Shown here: in pieces, positions 9,098 to 18,148 of the stretch
Layout: every line of letters starts with the position of its first letter
Position numbering within the stretch: position 1 is the first letter of the stretch
From: Methylococcaceae bacterium
GTDB lineage: Bacteria; Pseudomonadota; Gammaproteobacteria; Methylococcales; Methylomonadaceae
DNA length: 64,000 nucleotides
Direction: 5' to 3'
Assembly: GCA_006844705.1 (NCBI GenBank)
Contig: SPJS01000063.1
Location: forward strand, 48,183 to 112,182
Made by a program: the position numbers and the translations under genes
Notes under the pieces: model-generated
Databases searched by the model: none
What the model saw: the letters and a program-made list of their open reading frames with translations, nothing else
What the model was told of the DNA's origin: nothing

Positions 9098-9929
9098 ACT
9101 TCTGCTTTGTTTAATACCCTCAGTTGTTCTCGCATCGCCTTTGCCTAAGCAACTGGCTGTCCCTGGCGGCATCGCCAAAATTCCCGTCGGTCAAAGTGCC
9201 CAACCCGCCCCAGATGTTTCTTTTTATGGGAAACGTGTGCTGGTCACTCAACAGAATGACCAATGGGTTGCACTGGTTGGCATCCCGTTATCTGCCGAGA
9301 ACGGTCAACACAAAATAAACATTTCTCACCATGGGAAAATATCCTCTCAAGCATTCAATGTAGACAACAAGGACTATCCTGCACAACATATCACCATTAA
9401 AAAGAAACGGATGGTGACTGGATTTACTGAACAAGATTTAAAAAAGATCAAGGCAGACAAAGTCTCTATGGGTAAAGCCAAGGCGGTCTGGACAGAAGGC
9501 AGTATTGATGCTGACTTTATCGCGCCGGTCGAAGGGCGACTCAGCAGTCTGTTTGGACTGAAACGTTTTTTTAATGACATTCCCAAGCGACCCCATAACG
9601 GACTTGATATCGCCGCGCCTACCGGCACACCTATCGTCGCCCCGGCTTCAGGCAAGGTCATTAATACCGGCAGCTATTACTTCAATGGCAACACCGTTTT
9701 TCTGGATCACGGTCAGGGCTTGCTAAGTGCGTACCTGCATATGGATGCTATCCATGTCAAAACCGGCCAACAGATCAAGCAAGGAGAGCCGTTGGGAACG
9801 GTGGGGACAACCGGCAGAGTCACTGGCCCACATCTACACTGGATTGTGTATTTGAACAAAACACCGGTCGACCCGGCCCTGTTTATTGCTGAGGATATTC
9901 CCAGACTGGATGCTCGCAACAACAAATAA
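9087..9929 (+). CDS. M23-family zinc metallopeptidase (peptidoglycan)
   Basis: Periplasmic or surface peptidase of the M23 (LytM/lysostaphin-like) family acting on peptidoglycan cross-bridges. The 280-residue protein begins with a signal peptide (LASP region, about residues 1-17), then an Ig-like or pre-domain of about 140 residues, and a C-terminal M23 domain. Zinc ligands are visible: H and D in RPHNGLDIAAPTG near residue 170 and H-L-H in GPHLHW near 255. The site is therefore complete, unlike the degenerate M23 activators EnvC and NlpD. It overlaps xseA by 11 bases and is followed by convergent genes. Confidence 0.9.
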   Translation: MKTRLLLCLIPSVVLASPLPKQLAVPGGIAKIPVGQSAQPAPDVSFYGKRVLVTQQNDQWVALVGIPLSAENGQHKINISHHGKISSQAFNVDNKDYPAQHITIKKKRMVTGFTEQDLKKIKADKVSMGKAKAVWTEGSIDADFIAPVEGRLSSLFGLKRFFNDIPKRPHNGLDIAAPTGTPIVAPASGKVINTGSYYFNGNTVFLDHGQGLLSAYLHMDAIHVKTGQQIKQGEPLGTVGTTGRVTGPHLHWIVYLNKTPVDPALFIAEDIPRLDARNNK

Positions 9930-9937
9930 TGGCAAGA

Positions 9938-10444
9938 TCAAAAGCAGGATGAATAATTCAACATCGCTTCTTCGCATTGAAAGTAGATGCGGGGTAAATC
10001 AATCCGCAAATATAATTTGATTAAATATTCCAGAAATACACTTGCAACACCAAGCCTTGCCAGTACCCCCCAGATTTTGTCACTGCAGTTGACTGAGCAG
10101 CGCCAGACACATATGGCCCATATTGCAATGGGTGTAAACAACATAAAGTGTGCCATGTCCCAGCTGGAGACGGTAAATTGTCCGCTTTTTACCACACCAT
10201 CCAGGTAAAATAAAATGCCATGTAAAAATAGATAAAAGGGCCAGAATATCAACCATAGCGGTTTCATTCCGCACCAAGCCGCTTTCAGAAATGAGTTTTC
10301 AATTCGTTGCAGGCCTTCCTCCGATTGCGGAGACGGGGTAAAGAACCAAAGCCCCCCCGTCAGAATAAGCAATAATATGGCAAATTCTATGGGTAGCAAG
10401 ACATTGGCATGCCGAAAAAATATCGGGAATGAATATGCGTACAT
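9938..10444 (-). CDS. Hypothetical membrane protein
   Basis: A 168-residue protein I do not recognise. It has about four hydrophobic segments (roughly residues 16-36, 62-85, 95-112 and 125-145) rich in Phe and Trp, and a Cys pair (WRCSVNC) before the last one. It starts ten bases after the thpR stop on the same strand, so it is probably co-transcribed with thpR. No conserved motif that would suggest a function is visible. Confidence 0.6.
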   Translation of the reverse strand: MYAYSFPIFFRHANVLLPIEFAILLLILTGGLWFFTPSPQSEEGLQRIENSFLKAAWCGMKPLWLIFWPFYLFLHGILFYLDGVVKSGQFTVSSWDMAHFMLFTPIAIWAICVWRCSVNCSDKIWGVLARLGVASVFLEYLIKLYLRIDLPRIYFQCEEAMLNYSSCF

Positions 10445-10454
10445 CGCTATGCCC

Positions 10455-10955
10455 TTATGTTAATGACCATTCTTTAATGATTGTATATTGCCCCTGATTG
10501 GATTCCATTAAACAAAATGACGTGACGTGCCAATCGAAAGATTTGATATCAGCTGCGGTCACGGTCACCTGACCTCTCGCCAGGGTAACATGCGGCTCAT
10601 AGAGACGTTGATCGGTATCTATGCCCGAAGTGCTGGCAAATGCTTTCAAACCATCGGCAAGAACCAGTAAATTTACTTCGGGATAGAGTGGCGTTAAACA
10701 ACACACACTGGATTGTCGCCAATATTCTATTTGTCCAAATGAAATTGAAAATGCTGAAAATGAGGTGTTTTCCACCTGACTGATAATAGCCCGTTGGGTT
10801 TGTTCAGACACATTTCCTAAAAAGCATAGCGTGATATGCAAATTGTGATTTTCAACCCACCATAACGTGTTCTCTGCTGTGAAAGATGAACACAGTTGAG
10901 ATAATGTCTTTCTAATTCTATCATTAGGTATTAATGCAAAAAATAGTCGTTTCAT
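10455..10955 (-). CDS. thpR: RNA 2',3'-cyclic phosphodiesterase (LigT/2H family)
   Basis: A two-histidine phosphoesterase that opens 2',3'-cyclic phosphate RNA ends and can ligate tRNA halves in vitro. The 166-residue length is normal for ThpR. Both catalytic HxTx motifs are present: HITL (in NLHITLCFLG, near residue 45) and HVTL (in PHVTLARG, near residue 125). The ATG at 10955 is chosen because it starts MKRLFFAL, the usual family beginning; three upstream codons are also open. A hairpin terminator ends only seven bases before this ATG and no good ribosome-binding site is seen, so its expression signals are unclear. Confidence 0.9.
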   Translation of the reverse strand: MKRLFFALIPNDRIRKTLSQLCSSFTAENTLWWVENHNLHITLCFLGNVSEQTQRAIISQVENTSFSAFSISFGQIEYWRQSSVCCLTPLYPEVNLLVLADGLKAFASTSGIDTDQRLYEPHVTLARGQVTVTAADIKSFDWHVTSFCLMESNQGQYTIIKEWSLT

Positions 10956-10962
10956 AGGCAAC

Positions 10963-10999
10963 AAAAAGCCGAATTCCCATATTAAGAATACGGCTTTTT
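10963..10999 (-). terminator. Rho-independent terminator after mtkB
   Basis: AAAAAGCCG (10963-10971) pairs with CGGCTTTTT (10991-10999); one mismatch further in, GAAT pairs with ATTC. Read on the minus strand it forms a stem followed by a T-run, so it would end the mtk transcript. Because both arms carry A/T runs it could also work in the other direction. Confidence 0.8.
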
Positions 11000-11064
11000 A
11001 TAGCAGCCTGACAAGCTATTCTATTTGAATTTCCTGCTTACACAAGATAAGGCTATGAAATCAC

Positions 11065-11952
11065 TTATATTTTTTGCAAAATTTTAGCTACAGTCTCACC
11101 CATTGCAGACGGTGTAGGCGAAATAGTCACGCCCAAATCCTGCAACATTTCCACTTTTTCCGCAGCCGACTCACCTGCAGATGAAATAATCGCTCCCGCG
11201 TGCCCCATGCGTCTGCCTTTAGGTGCTGTCAAACCTGCTATATAGGCCACGACGGGTTTAGACATATGGTGTTTAGCAAACTGGCCGGCTTCCACTTCCT
11301 GTGGACCACCAATTTCACCGATCATCACCACCACTTTTGTATCCGGGTCTTCTTCAAATTTCTCAAAAATGTCACGATGCGAACTGCCGTTAATCGGATC
11401 ACCACCAATACCCACTGAGGTTGAAATTCCGATCCCCAATGCCTTCATCTGATCAGCCGCTTCATATCCCAGCGTACCCGAACGTCCTACGATACCGACA
11501 TTCCCGGGCATATAAATATGTCCCGGCATAATGCCTAACATGGATTTCCCTGGACTGATTGTTCCAGCACAATTAGGGCCGGTCAGCATCATGCGCTCAT
11601 CTTCAGGGAACTTACGCAAAAAGTTTTTGACCACCATCATGTCCTGGGTAGGAATGCCATCAGTAATAGAAACACAATATTTAATACCTGCCTCAGCCGC
11701 TTCCATGATCGAATCTGCAGCAAATGCCGGAGGTACGAAAATGATGCTGGCCTCTGCACCAACTTGGTCTACAGCTTCTTTCACTGTATTAAAAACCGGT
11801 CTATCCAAATGTGTTTGTCCGCCTTTTCCTGGCGTTACGCCACCCACGACATTAGACCCGTAGTTAAGCATATCCCGAGCGTGAAAGCTTCCAATCTTCC
11901 CCGTGAAGCCCTGCACAATCATACGTGTATTTTCGTCAATCAAAATCGCCAT
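11065..11952 (-). CDS. mtkB: Malate-CoA ligase (malate thiokinase) subunit alpha
   Basis: Subunit of the enzyme that makes malyl-CoA from malate, CoA and ATP in the serine cycle for C1 assimilation. The 295-residue protein is a succinyl-CoA-synthetase-alpha-like subunit with an N-terminal CoA-binding Rossmann domain (GFTGKIGSFHARDML, about 16-30) and the phospho-histidine loop GHAGAI near residue 250. On sequence alone it resembles sucD. The call as malate thiokinase rests on its gene order with mtkA and a malyl-CoA lyase gene, the standard serine-cycle arrangement. It follows mtkA by nine bases. Confidence 0.9.
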   Translation of the reverse strand: MAILIDENTRMIVQGFTGKIGSFHARDMLNYGSNVVGGVTPGKGGQTHLDRPVFNTVKEAVDQVGAEASIIFVPPAFAADSIMEAAEAGIKYCVSITDGIPTQDMMVVKNFLRKFPEDERMMLTGPNCAGTISPGKSMLGIMPGHIYMPGNVGIVGRSGTLGYEAADQMKALGIGISTSVGIGGDPINGSSHRDIFEKFEEDPDTKVVVMIGEIGGPQEVEAGQFAKHHMSKPVVAYIAGLTAPKGRRMGHAGAIISSAGESAAEKVEMLQDLGVTISPTPSAMGETVAKILQKI

Positions 11953-11961
11953 GTCTTCTCC

Positions 11962-13152
11962 TTATGCCACTGATGCTTCTCTGGCGACAACGTCGTTGCG
12001 AGCCTCTACCGCTTTTTCTGCCGCTTCCGCCAAAGTGCTGGCAGTAATGATGGGCAACCCGCTTTCCTTGATAATTCGCTGCCCTTCTTCCACATTGGTT
12101 CCGGAAAGCCTGACAATCAATGGCACTTTCATATCGATTTTCTTAACTGCCTGCACCACACCTTCAGCAATCCAGTCGCAGCGGTTAATACCGGCAAAAA
12201 TGTTGACCAGCATGGCTTTCACGTTATCGTCAGCCAACACCATACGGAATGCTTTTTCTGTGCGCTCGGGTGAAGCACCACCACCTACGTCCAAAAAGTT
12301 GGCCGGTTCGCCACCAGCCAGCTTAATCATATCCATGGTCGCCATCGCCAAACCCGCACCATTGATCATACATCCGATATCACCATCTAAGCCGACATAG
12401 CTCAAACCTCTGTCTGCAGCCGCAGTTTCACGTGGATCTTCCTGGGTTTTATCCCTGAGTTCGGAAATTTTTTGCTGACGGAACAAGGCATTATCATCAA
12501 AACCCATTTTTGCATCCAGCACTACCAGCTCACCACTGGTTGTTACCACCAGCGGGTTGATCTCCAGCATATTGGCATCCCGGTCACGCATGGCGCGATA
12601 ACAGCCTTTAATCAATTTGACTGCCTGACTGATTTGGGTTGCGTCAAGCCCCAGCGCAAAAGCCATTTCCCGTGCCTGAAAGTCACACAAACCAACGGCT
12701 GGTTCAATATGTATCTTTTTAATTGCTTCCGGCTTGGATTCTGCAAGCTCTTCAATTTCCATACCACCTTCAGCAGAACCGACCATGACGATTCGCTCAT
12801 GCGCACGGTCTACAAGAAAGCTGAAATAGAGTTCTTTGGCGATACTGGTTCCGGCTTCAACATATAAACGTAAACAGACTTTTCCAGCCGGACCTGTCTG
12901 ATGAGTACGAAGTCGCTTGCCTAATAATTCATCTGCCGCAGCACTCACTTCATCATGGGTTTTACAGATTTTTATGCCACCCGCTTTACCACGCGCGCCT
13001 GAATGAATCTGAGCCTTAACAGCCCAGACTTCTCCACCGATTTCTCTTGCTCTTTGAACGGCATCCTCCGGGCTATATGCTAACCCCCCGTCCGCTATTT
13101 TTATATCGTATTTTGATAATAGATGTTTTGCCTGATATTCATGAATATCCAT
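11962..13152 (-). CDS. mtkA: Malate-CoA ligase (malate thiokinase) subunit beta
   Basis: ATP-grasp subunit that, with MtkB, activates malate to malyl-CoA. The 396-residue protein starts with the typical [12 protein letters not shown] and has the ATP-grasp segment with [14 protein letters not shown] (about 46-59), the Mg-site region LEINPLVV (about 197-204) and the C-terminal [11 protein letters not shown] ligase domain. It is slightly longer than the E. coli SucC subunit. AGAGGATG lies just before the ATG. The 90-base gap to mcl contains a terminator hairpin, so mtkAB may be expressed below mcl or from its own promoter. Confidence 0.9.
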   Translation of the reverse strand: MDIHEYQAKHLLSKYDIKIADGGLAYSPEDAVQRAREIGGEVWAVKAQIHSGARGKAGGIKICKTHDEVSAAADELLGKRLRTHQTGPAGKVCLRLYVEAGTSIAKELYFSFLVDRAHERIVMVGSAEGGMEIEELAESKPEAIKKIHIEPAVGLCDFQAREMAFALGLDATQISQAVKLIKGCYRAMRDRDANMLEINPLVVTTSGELVVLDAKMGFDDNALFRQQKISELRDKTQEDPRETAAADRGLSYVGLDGDIGCMINGAGLAMATMDMIKLAGGEPANFLDVGGGASPERTEKAFRMVLADDNVKAMLVNIFAGINRCDWIAEGVVQAVKKIDMKVPLIVRLSGTNVEEGQRIIKESGLPIITASTLAEAAEKAVEARNDVVAREASVA

Positions 13153-13205
13153 AGCATCCTCTGAGTCTTACTTTTGTATGTATGTTTTTAATTTTCCAGA
13201 CGTAC

Positions 13206-13227
13206 AAAAGGCCGTAAAAACGGCCTT
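13206..13227 (-). terminator. Terminator/attenuator hairpin between mcl and mtkA
   Basis: AAGGCCGT (13208-13215) and ACGGCCTT (13220-13227) form a perfect 8-bp stem with a four-base loop. On the minus strand the stem is followed by a short T-run. It sits 15 bases after the mcl stop and 53 bases before the mtkA start. Confidence 0.75.
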
Positions 13228-13242
13228 CTACTCATCTGATTT

Positions 13243-14193
13243 TTATTGTTTTGTGGCAATAGCTTCTGCCATTCGCACAATATTATTAGCCATTCGCTCT
13301 GAAGCAGCATCAATCAGACGTCCATCCAGTGCTGCTGCACCTTTGCCTTGAGCCGCCGCCTCTTTCAATGCTTCAAGAATACGTCTGGCTTTATTGACTT
13401 CTTCTTCAGGTGGCGTAAATACTTCGTTTGCCAATTCAATTTGTGACGGGTGGATTGCCCACTTGCCTTCACAACCCAACGCGGCCGCTCTTTTGGCTGC
13501 CAGTTTAAACCCGTCCGGATCTTTAATGTCTCCAAAAGGGCCATCAACTGCGCGCAAACCAAAAGCCCGGCAAGCAGTCGTCATTCTGGCAATGGCGGCA
13601 TGCCATTGGTCTCCAGGATAATCCGGATTTAAACCGCCAATATTTACTGTTCTTGCTCTGACACTGGCAGCAAAATCTGCCACCCCAAAGTGCAAGGCTT
13701 CCAGTCGCCCCCCCAAAGCACCTTCTTTGGCAATATCTTCTACATTAGCCATGCCCAAGGCAGTTTCAATCAAACATTCAATGCCAACACGATTTTTTAA
13801 TCCTTCCTGCATTTCCAGTTGATTAACCATCGCTTCTACCATATAAACATCACCGTAGACGCCAACTTTGGGTATCAGAATGGTTCTTAGCTTCTCACCA
13901 CATTGTTCAAGAAGATCAACAACATCACGCACCATATATTGCGTATCCAAACCATTGATACGTACCGAAATGGTAATACCATGACCTTCCCAGTCGAGAT
14001 CATTGATCGCTTCGATAACATTTTTTCTTGCCTGAAGCTTATCGTCCGGGGCAACAGCGTCTTCCAGATCAAGAAAAACAAAATCTGCACCGCTGTTTAG
14101 CGCTTTTTCAAACATGCCCGGACTTGACCCCGGCACTGCCAATTCACAACGTTGCACCCGCTGCGCATTAGCTTCAAAGAGTGTGTGGCTCAT
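13243..14193 (-). CDS. mcl: L-malyl-CoA lyase (HpcH/HpaI aldolase family)
   Basis: Cleaves L-malyl-CoA to glyoxylate and acetyl-CoA, the step after malate thiokinase in the serine cycle. The protein has 316 residues from the ATG at 14193, which I prefer to the upstream start at 14208 because TAGGAT lies in front of it and MSHTLFEANAQRVQR is a normal beginning. The CitE-like TIM barrel shows ELAVPGSSPGMFEKAL near the N-terminus, the metal-binding region FLDLEDAVAPDDK and a later ECLIETALG strand. The C-terminus is helical, as in malyl-CoA lyases. It is the first gene of the mcl-mtkA-mtkB group. Confidence 0.9.
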   Translation of the reverse strand: MSHTLFEANAQRVQRCELAVPGSSPGMFEKALNSGADFVFLDLEDAVAPDDKLQARKNVIEAINDLDWEGHGITISVRINGLDTQYMVRDVVDLLEQCGEKLRTILIPKVGVYGDVYMVEAMVNQLEMQEGLKNRVGIECLIETALGMANVEDIAKEGALGGRLEALHFGVADFAASVRARTVNIGGLNPDYPGDQWHAAIARMTTACRAFGLRAVDGPFGDIKDPDGFKLAAKRAAALGCEGKWAIHPSQIELANEVFTPPEEEVNKARRILEALKEAAAQGKGAAALDGRLIDAASERMANNIVRMAEAIATKQ

Positions 14194-14325
14194 TAAGTAT
14201 CCTACCAATTTATCCAGGAAAGCCTGGCCTTATGCTGAAAAAAGATTAAATACATTGAAATCTTCTTGGATGTACGCGACACCTTTCTTGCAATGCGAAA
14301 TTGCCGGCAGAAAAGTTGACCGCCC

Positions 14326-14353
14326 ATTTTACTTTCAAGCTTGATAATGTCAA
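14326..14353 (-). promoter_or_regulatory. Candidate sigma-70 promoter of mcl
   Basis: On the minus strand there is a perfect -35 TTGACA (14348-14353), a 16-base spacer and a -10 TAAAAT (14326-14331). Transcription would begin near 14318, leaving a leader of about 125 bases before the mcl ATG, long enough to hold regulatory structure. Confidence 0.6.
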
Positions 14354-14420
14354 TGACTAATCAATTGAAATAACCATTTATATATTGACAACAAGTTGAA
14401 TTTGGTATTTCTGCAGAACT

Positions 14421-15332
14421 TCACGGCTGATAGATTGTTTTTCCTTTTTTTGCCGATGCGTGGAGGCTTTCCGTAATGGTTTTGATATTGCCGCTAAATA
14501 AAGGCGTATTGTGGAATTTCCAGGTGCTCAGATCTCCTGGATTAAGCAACCCTGGCAATCTATCCATGTTGCATGTCCACTTGATACCATTATCTCTTAA
14601 CGTCACAGGAATCAGTTCATCGCCGTCCTTAACCTTCAGGTGAATTTCATCCCTTTTTTCTTTTGGCTTTAACTCAACAGGCATGTCATCCCCCATCAAT
14701 GCGTCGACATGGTGAACTTGCGTTAACACATGATAAGATTTACCAATTCCCAGCACCGTAGTATTATTCTTGACCATAAATTCAAAGGGTGAGCCTAAGC
14801 CCGCCGGTGCATCAGAGCTTTCATGCCCAGACACCATTTCCTTTGCTAATGGTCCCAATGCAGTCATCCGGTATACAGGATGTCGACTTTGTACGGCGCC
14901 TTTAGTCCGGCGAAATAACTCTGTCATCAACCCCATTTGCGATGGTGTCCTTCGTAAATCAAACACAGGATTTTCACGGAAAGTTTTACTTACACTTCCA
15001 ATTTTTGGATCCCCGAAAAAAAATGCAGGCATGGCAAGCGTTTTATGCGAACCGCAATATTCCATCAACATGTTAAGCAGTTCCAGGGGAGAACCGCTGT
15101 ACATAGGTTGCATATAGTTGATAGAACTATGCACCATCAAAATGTCAAAATCTGATCCAATTTTCTGCTCCAGATGCTGCCTCAAATCTTCCGTGGAATA
15201 CGTGCCATACACCATTTTGAAAATCGGAGCACATTTACCTTTGGTAATTAAATAGTGTGCGCGTAATTTATCAAAGCTGTCCTGAGATAAACTATTCAGG
15301 GCTAGATCGGATAATTTTTCAACAATATTCAT
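14421..15332 (-). CDS. AAC(3)/YokD-family acyltransferase next to a carrier protein
   Basis: A 303-residue protein of the aminoglycoside N3-acetyltransferase fold family. Family features seen: LMVHSSINYM (about 65-74), RRTPSQMGLMTELFRR (about 122-137), QSRHPVYRMTALGP (about 143-156), VLGIG near 192 and THVD-type TQVHHVDAL (about 203-211). Known members use acetyl-CoA to modify aminoglycosides, but the gene lies five bases downstream of an acyl carrier protein gene and behind an FkbH-type gene. I therefore infer that it moves an acyl group from that carrier to a sugar or amine in a biosynthetic pathway. No evidence supports a resistance role. Confidence 0.75.
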   Translation of the reverse strand: MNIVEKLSDLALNSLSQDSFDKLRAHYLITKGKCAPIFKMVYGTYSTEDLRQHLEQKIGSDFDILMVHSSINYMQPMYSGSPLELLNMLMEYCGSHKTLAMPAFFFGDPKIGSVSKTFRENPVFDLRRTPSQMGLMTELFRRTKGAVQSRHPVYRMTALGPLAKEMVSGHESSDAPAGLGSPFEFMVKNNTTVLGIGKSYHVLTQVHHVDALMGDDMPVELKPKEKRDEIHLKVKDGDELIPVTLRDNGIKWTCNMDRLPGLLNPGDLSTWKFHNTPLFSGNIKTITESLHASAKKGKTIYQP

Positions 15333-15337
15333 TTACT

Positions 15338-15565
15338 TTATTGATTGTCTACGTATTCAACAATGTTGCTGACAGAATTAAGCTTCATAAAATCTTCCGG
15401 ATCCAGCTCCAAATCAAAGGTCTGTTCAATCGACATCATTAAATTGACCTGCGCCATGGAATCCCATAGTTCGAGATTTTCCATAGCACTACTTTCGTTA
15501 ATTTCACTTGTAGAGAGATTCAATGTCTCAGCCACTATTTGAATAACATGTTCTTGAGTATCCAT
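15338..15565 (-). CDS. Stand-alone acyl carrier protein
   Basis: A 75-residue acyl carrier protein with the four-helix pattern. Ser36 in LWDSMAQVNL is the phosphopantetheine attachment site (DSM in place of the DSL of fatty-acid ACP). It is too different from fabF-linked acpP to be the fatty-acid carrier, and sits between an FkbH-type gene (35 bases upstream) and an acyltransferase gene (five bases downstream). In such clusters the carrier is loaded with a glyceryl group from 1,3-bisphosphoglycerate by FkbH. The load here is inferred. Confidence 0.85.
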   Translation of the reverse strand: MDTQEHVIQIVAETLNLSTSEINESSAMENLELWDSMAQVNLMMSIEQTFDLELDPEDFMKLNSVSNIVEYVDNQ

Positions 15566-15600
15566 GATTTTTTAACTGTAATTTAGAAAATGAATCGTTA

Positions 15601-17460
15601 TTAACTGGCTAATGATATTTTCATTGGAAAATCATCAGCCCTTAAAGGTTTTTGTTCAATTAATGAGCGTTCAAAAGCAAAGTTGTCTGAGGTTGAAAAT
15701 TGATGATTTGAATAAAAGTCCTGCACCAGTTTATTCTTCATGGTAGGAATATATTCCGCCCTGACCAGGCTTATCCCCTGTTGCTGCAAGCTGGTCAACA
15801 CTGTTTCCAGAAACGCGCTCTCCGCTTTACGACCAATGACTCGACATGACATTAACAACGTATCGATTCTTGCGGCATCAGGACCCTGTAATTCAATCAG
15901 CAGCAAACCGACCACACCACTATCTCCAAACGCGTCTGCTAATGAGAACGACGCCACCAGCCAATTATTTGATGAAATATATTCTTGAACCTGCTGTTCG
16001 CTATAACGCCGGGTAGTCAAATTAAATTGATTGGTTTTTTGTGTAAGCTGTGCCAACCGCTCAACCCAGTGTTCAGCATTAAGCTCAATACTCATTTCCA
16101 TTTGCAGAGAGTGTAAATATTCTTCAATATCTCCACCTCCATCACTTACTTTGGATTGCAGCGCCTTGCGCTGGCGTTCCTGAGCATACAACTGTGTCTT
16201 ATTCTTATCCTCCTGGGTCAGACTCAATATTTCCAGACGACTGATATTATCAAGGCAATATGGAATATCCACGGCCTTTTTAGGGGTTTGCACGACATGC
16301 ACTTGCGGCAATTCCTTGCGTACCACGCCACATTCATAATCGCTATCATCGACAAAGATAAAAGAATCAAGCCCCAGATTTAATTCTTTCGCAATGGCCT
16401 GAATATTAATATGTTTGGGTTCCCAATTAATTTTTAATGCAGAAAACATATCTTCACGCAAAACCTGATGAGGATGATTTTGCAATACTTCGATCACATC
16501 CTGATGATTATTCTTGCTACAAATTGCCAGAATAAATCCGCGTTCCTTAAAGTCGAGAATTCTTCGCTGGAAATCAATGAAAGCATTGCCCGGATAATCC
16601 GGCCCCAAAGCAATGCCATTTATGCCGTCTTCTCCAATCACGCCCCCCCACATCGTATTATCTGCGTCCAAGATGATGACCTTGGCCTTTGGTTTGCAAA
16701 TGACTTCAACCACAGATACGAGTTGACGAGCAAACAGGTTGGCGGCCTGGGCAGCAAACGGATAGCGGGTGGTATACCAATATCGCAAATCAAAAAATTG
16801 CTGTCGTCCTACAGACGCCAGCAAACTATCAAGATCCATATATGCGGTTGAATCCAGAGTTTCATCAATTTGCCTGCTGATCTCTTTTTTTACATTCGAC
16901 CACCAGTCAACTTCTGAAAATTCGCTTTGCAAATCATACATACCCGTCTCAGCAGAAAACCGGGAGGGCAAAATGGTTACCACCATTCTGCCATGCAACG
17001 CATGTCTAAATGCTTTAAGAATTTTAATTACATTAGCTACCGCATCATCTTTCAGCGAACGTTGTTGCTCTACCGACAAACCAGTAACAGGTTGTTTAAT
17101 AAGTGGATGAAGATCTTCTCTTTGCAACATGAATACGGTTAAATCCGGATTATGTTGAACCAGACCTGAACCCGCTTGTGCTTCAAAAACGTTCATGCCA
17201 TAAGGTGCATGATAAATATCAAGATCGATATCATGAATCGATGCGTGAAATTCCAGCCACGGATTTAACAAGTCACTCGTGTAAGTATGAATAAAGCCTA
17301 GCTTGACGTTGTGAGTTGACGCTCCAAGCCCGTTGATATGACGTTGGAGTTTTTGCGCTTCTAATAAGGTCAACGACTGGAACCAATTTCCCGTTTTTTC
17401 CTGTAGTTGTTTTAGCGAGGTAATTTCCAGCAGATCTTCAAAAGAAGACGTTCTACCCAT
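15601..17460 (-). CDS. FkbH-like HAD-IIIC protein with C-terminal acetyltransferase-like domain
   Basis: A 619-residue FkbH-family protein. Family members take a C3 unit from 1,3-bisphosphoglycerate, dephosphorylate it and load it as glyceryl-S-ACP. Domains in order: an N-terminal SGNH-like region (about 50-230), the HAD-IIIC domain with the nucleophile motif LDADNTMWGG (Asp265 and Asp267), ICSKNN (motif II) and FVDDSDYE (motif III/IV, about 375), and a C-terminal GNAT-like domain (about 455-600). All HAD catalytic residues are visible. The adjacent acyl carrier protein supports the glyceryl-ACP role. The final product is unknown; a surface polysaccharide or lipid modification is a guess. Confidence 0.85.
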   Translation of the reverse strand: MGRTSSFEDLLEITSLKQLQEKTGNWFQSLTLLEAQKLQRHINGLGASTHNVKLGFIHTYTSDLLNPWLEFHASIHDIDLDIYHAPYGMNVFEAQAGSGLVQHNPDLTVFMLQREDLHPLIKQPVTGLSVEQQRSLKDDAVANVIKILKAFRHALHGRMVVTILPSRFSAETGMYDLQSEFSEVDWWSNVKKEISRQIDETLDSTAYMDLDSLLASVGRQQFFDLRYWYTTRYPFAAQAANLFARQLVSVVEVICKPKAKVIILDADNTMWGGVIGEDGINGIALGPDYPGNAFIDFQRRILDFKERGFILAICSKNNHQDVIEVLQNHPHQVLREDMFSALKINWEPKHINIQAIAKELNLGLDSFIFVDDSDYECGVVRKELPQVHVVQTPKKAVDIPYCLDNISRLEILSLTQEDKNKTQLYAQERQRKALQSKVSDGGGDIEEYLHSLQMEMSIELNAEHWVERLAQLTQKTNQFNLTTRRYSEQQVQEYISSNNWLVASFSLADAFGDSGVVGLLLIELQGPDAARIDTLLMSCRVIGRKAESAFLETVLTSLQQQGISLVRAEYIPTMKNKLVQDFYSNHQFSTSDNFAFERSLIEQKPLRADDFPMKISLAS

Positions 17461-17548
17461 GATGTAAGTGCTCCAGCCGAATTAAATCTGTGAATATTGA
17501 AAATAACTTTATCAAAAGATAGTCGAAGGACAACTTTTTAGCGAAAAA

Positions 17549-17881
17549 TCAATCCCATTCAAACAATTTCCATTGATGAATTTTTAAATCCTTTTCAATC
17601 TCACTCTGCTTGACATCAATGTTTCCATCACCATCATTGTCAATTAGGTAGTAGGCCGGGCCGATATCCGGCTTTACTTTAACCATATATAACTGGCCGT
17701 TTTTTCTGAATTCCTGTATCGTTTTATTCCCCTTGCGAATAATGGTAATGTCGGGTTCCAGCACTTCCCCATCCTGAACCGGCATAGGCAGCTCCGGTGG
17801 CTCTGGTACGGGTGACAGCTCTGGTAAAGACTCTGCAAACGCAACGCCTGGACACATCAGAACAAAAACTATTTTCCACAT
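17549..17881 (-). CDS. DUF2782 family small periplasmic protein
   Basis: A 110-residue protein with a signal peptide (cleavage near AFA|E), a proline-rich stretch (LPELSPVPEPPELPMP, about 19-34) and the DUF2782 core, in which a basic ITIIRKGNKTIQEFR segment precedes YLIDNDGDGNID. The family is common in gammaproteobacteria and its function is not known. It starts 419 bases away from the FkbH gene start on the same strand and reads toward it, with 88 bases between, so weak co-transcription is possible. Confidence 0.75.
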   Translation of the reverse strand: MWKIVFVLMCPGVAFAESLPELSPVPEPPELPMPVQDGEVLEPDITIIRKGNKTIQEFRKNGQLYMVKVKPDIGPAYYLIDNDGDGNIDVKQSEIEKDLKIHQWKLFEWD

Positions 17882-18148
17882 AATCTGAAAAGAAATTTAA
17901 TGACTTTTTTATATTCTACACCTAACTTACCATCAGCTAATAATTTATAAACTGGCGCGTGCCAAATCATCATATTTTACGTATTATTTAGTAAGACATT
18001 ATGTCTGATTCGTTATAATAGGTTCGATTTTGGCCAGAAAGTTTTGATGGGTTCGGAAACAAAACGTCACACCTGATTTATTGTCTGTTCTCAATTTCTC
18101 TAGCCAGCAGCAATTGTTTTAAAAACCAACAAATATAACTCTATAACA

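Noticed and set aside
12472..12867. 131-residue plus-strand open frame inside mtkA
   Set aside because: Antisense to a well-conserved ATP-grasp gene; composition is that of a shadow frame.
11065..13152. sucCD (succinyl-CoA synthetase) of the TCA cycle
   Set aside because: Sequence families overlap, but the gene order with malyl-CoA lyase and the methylotroph context point to malate thiokinase.
14421..15332. Aminoglycoside resistance gene
   Set aside because: It has the AAC(3) fold signatures but lies in a run with an acyl carrier protein and FkbH gene; a biosynthetic acyltransferase is more likely.
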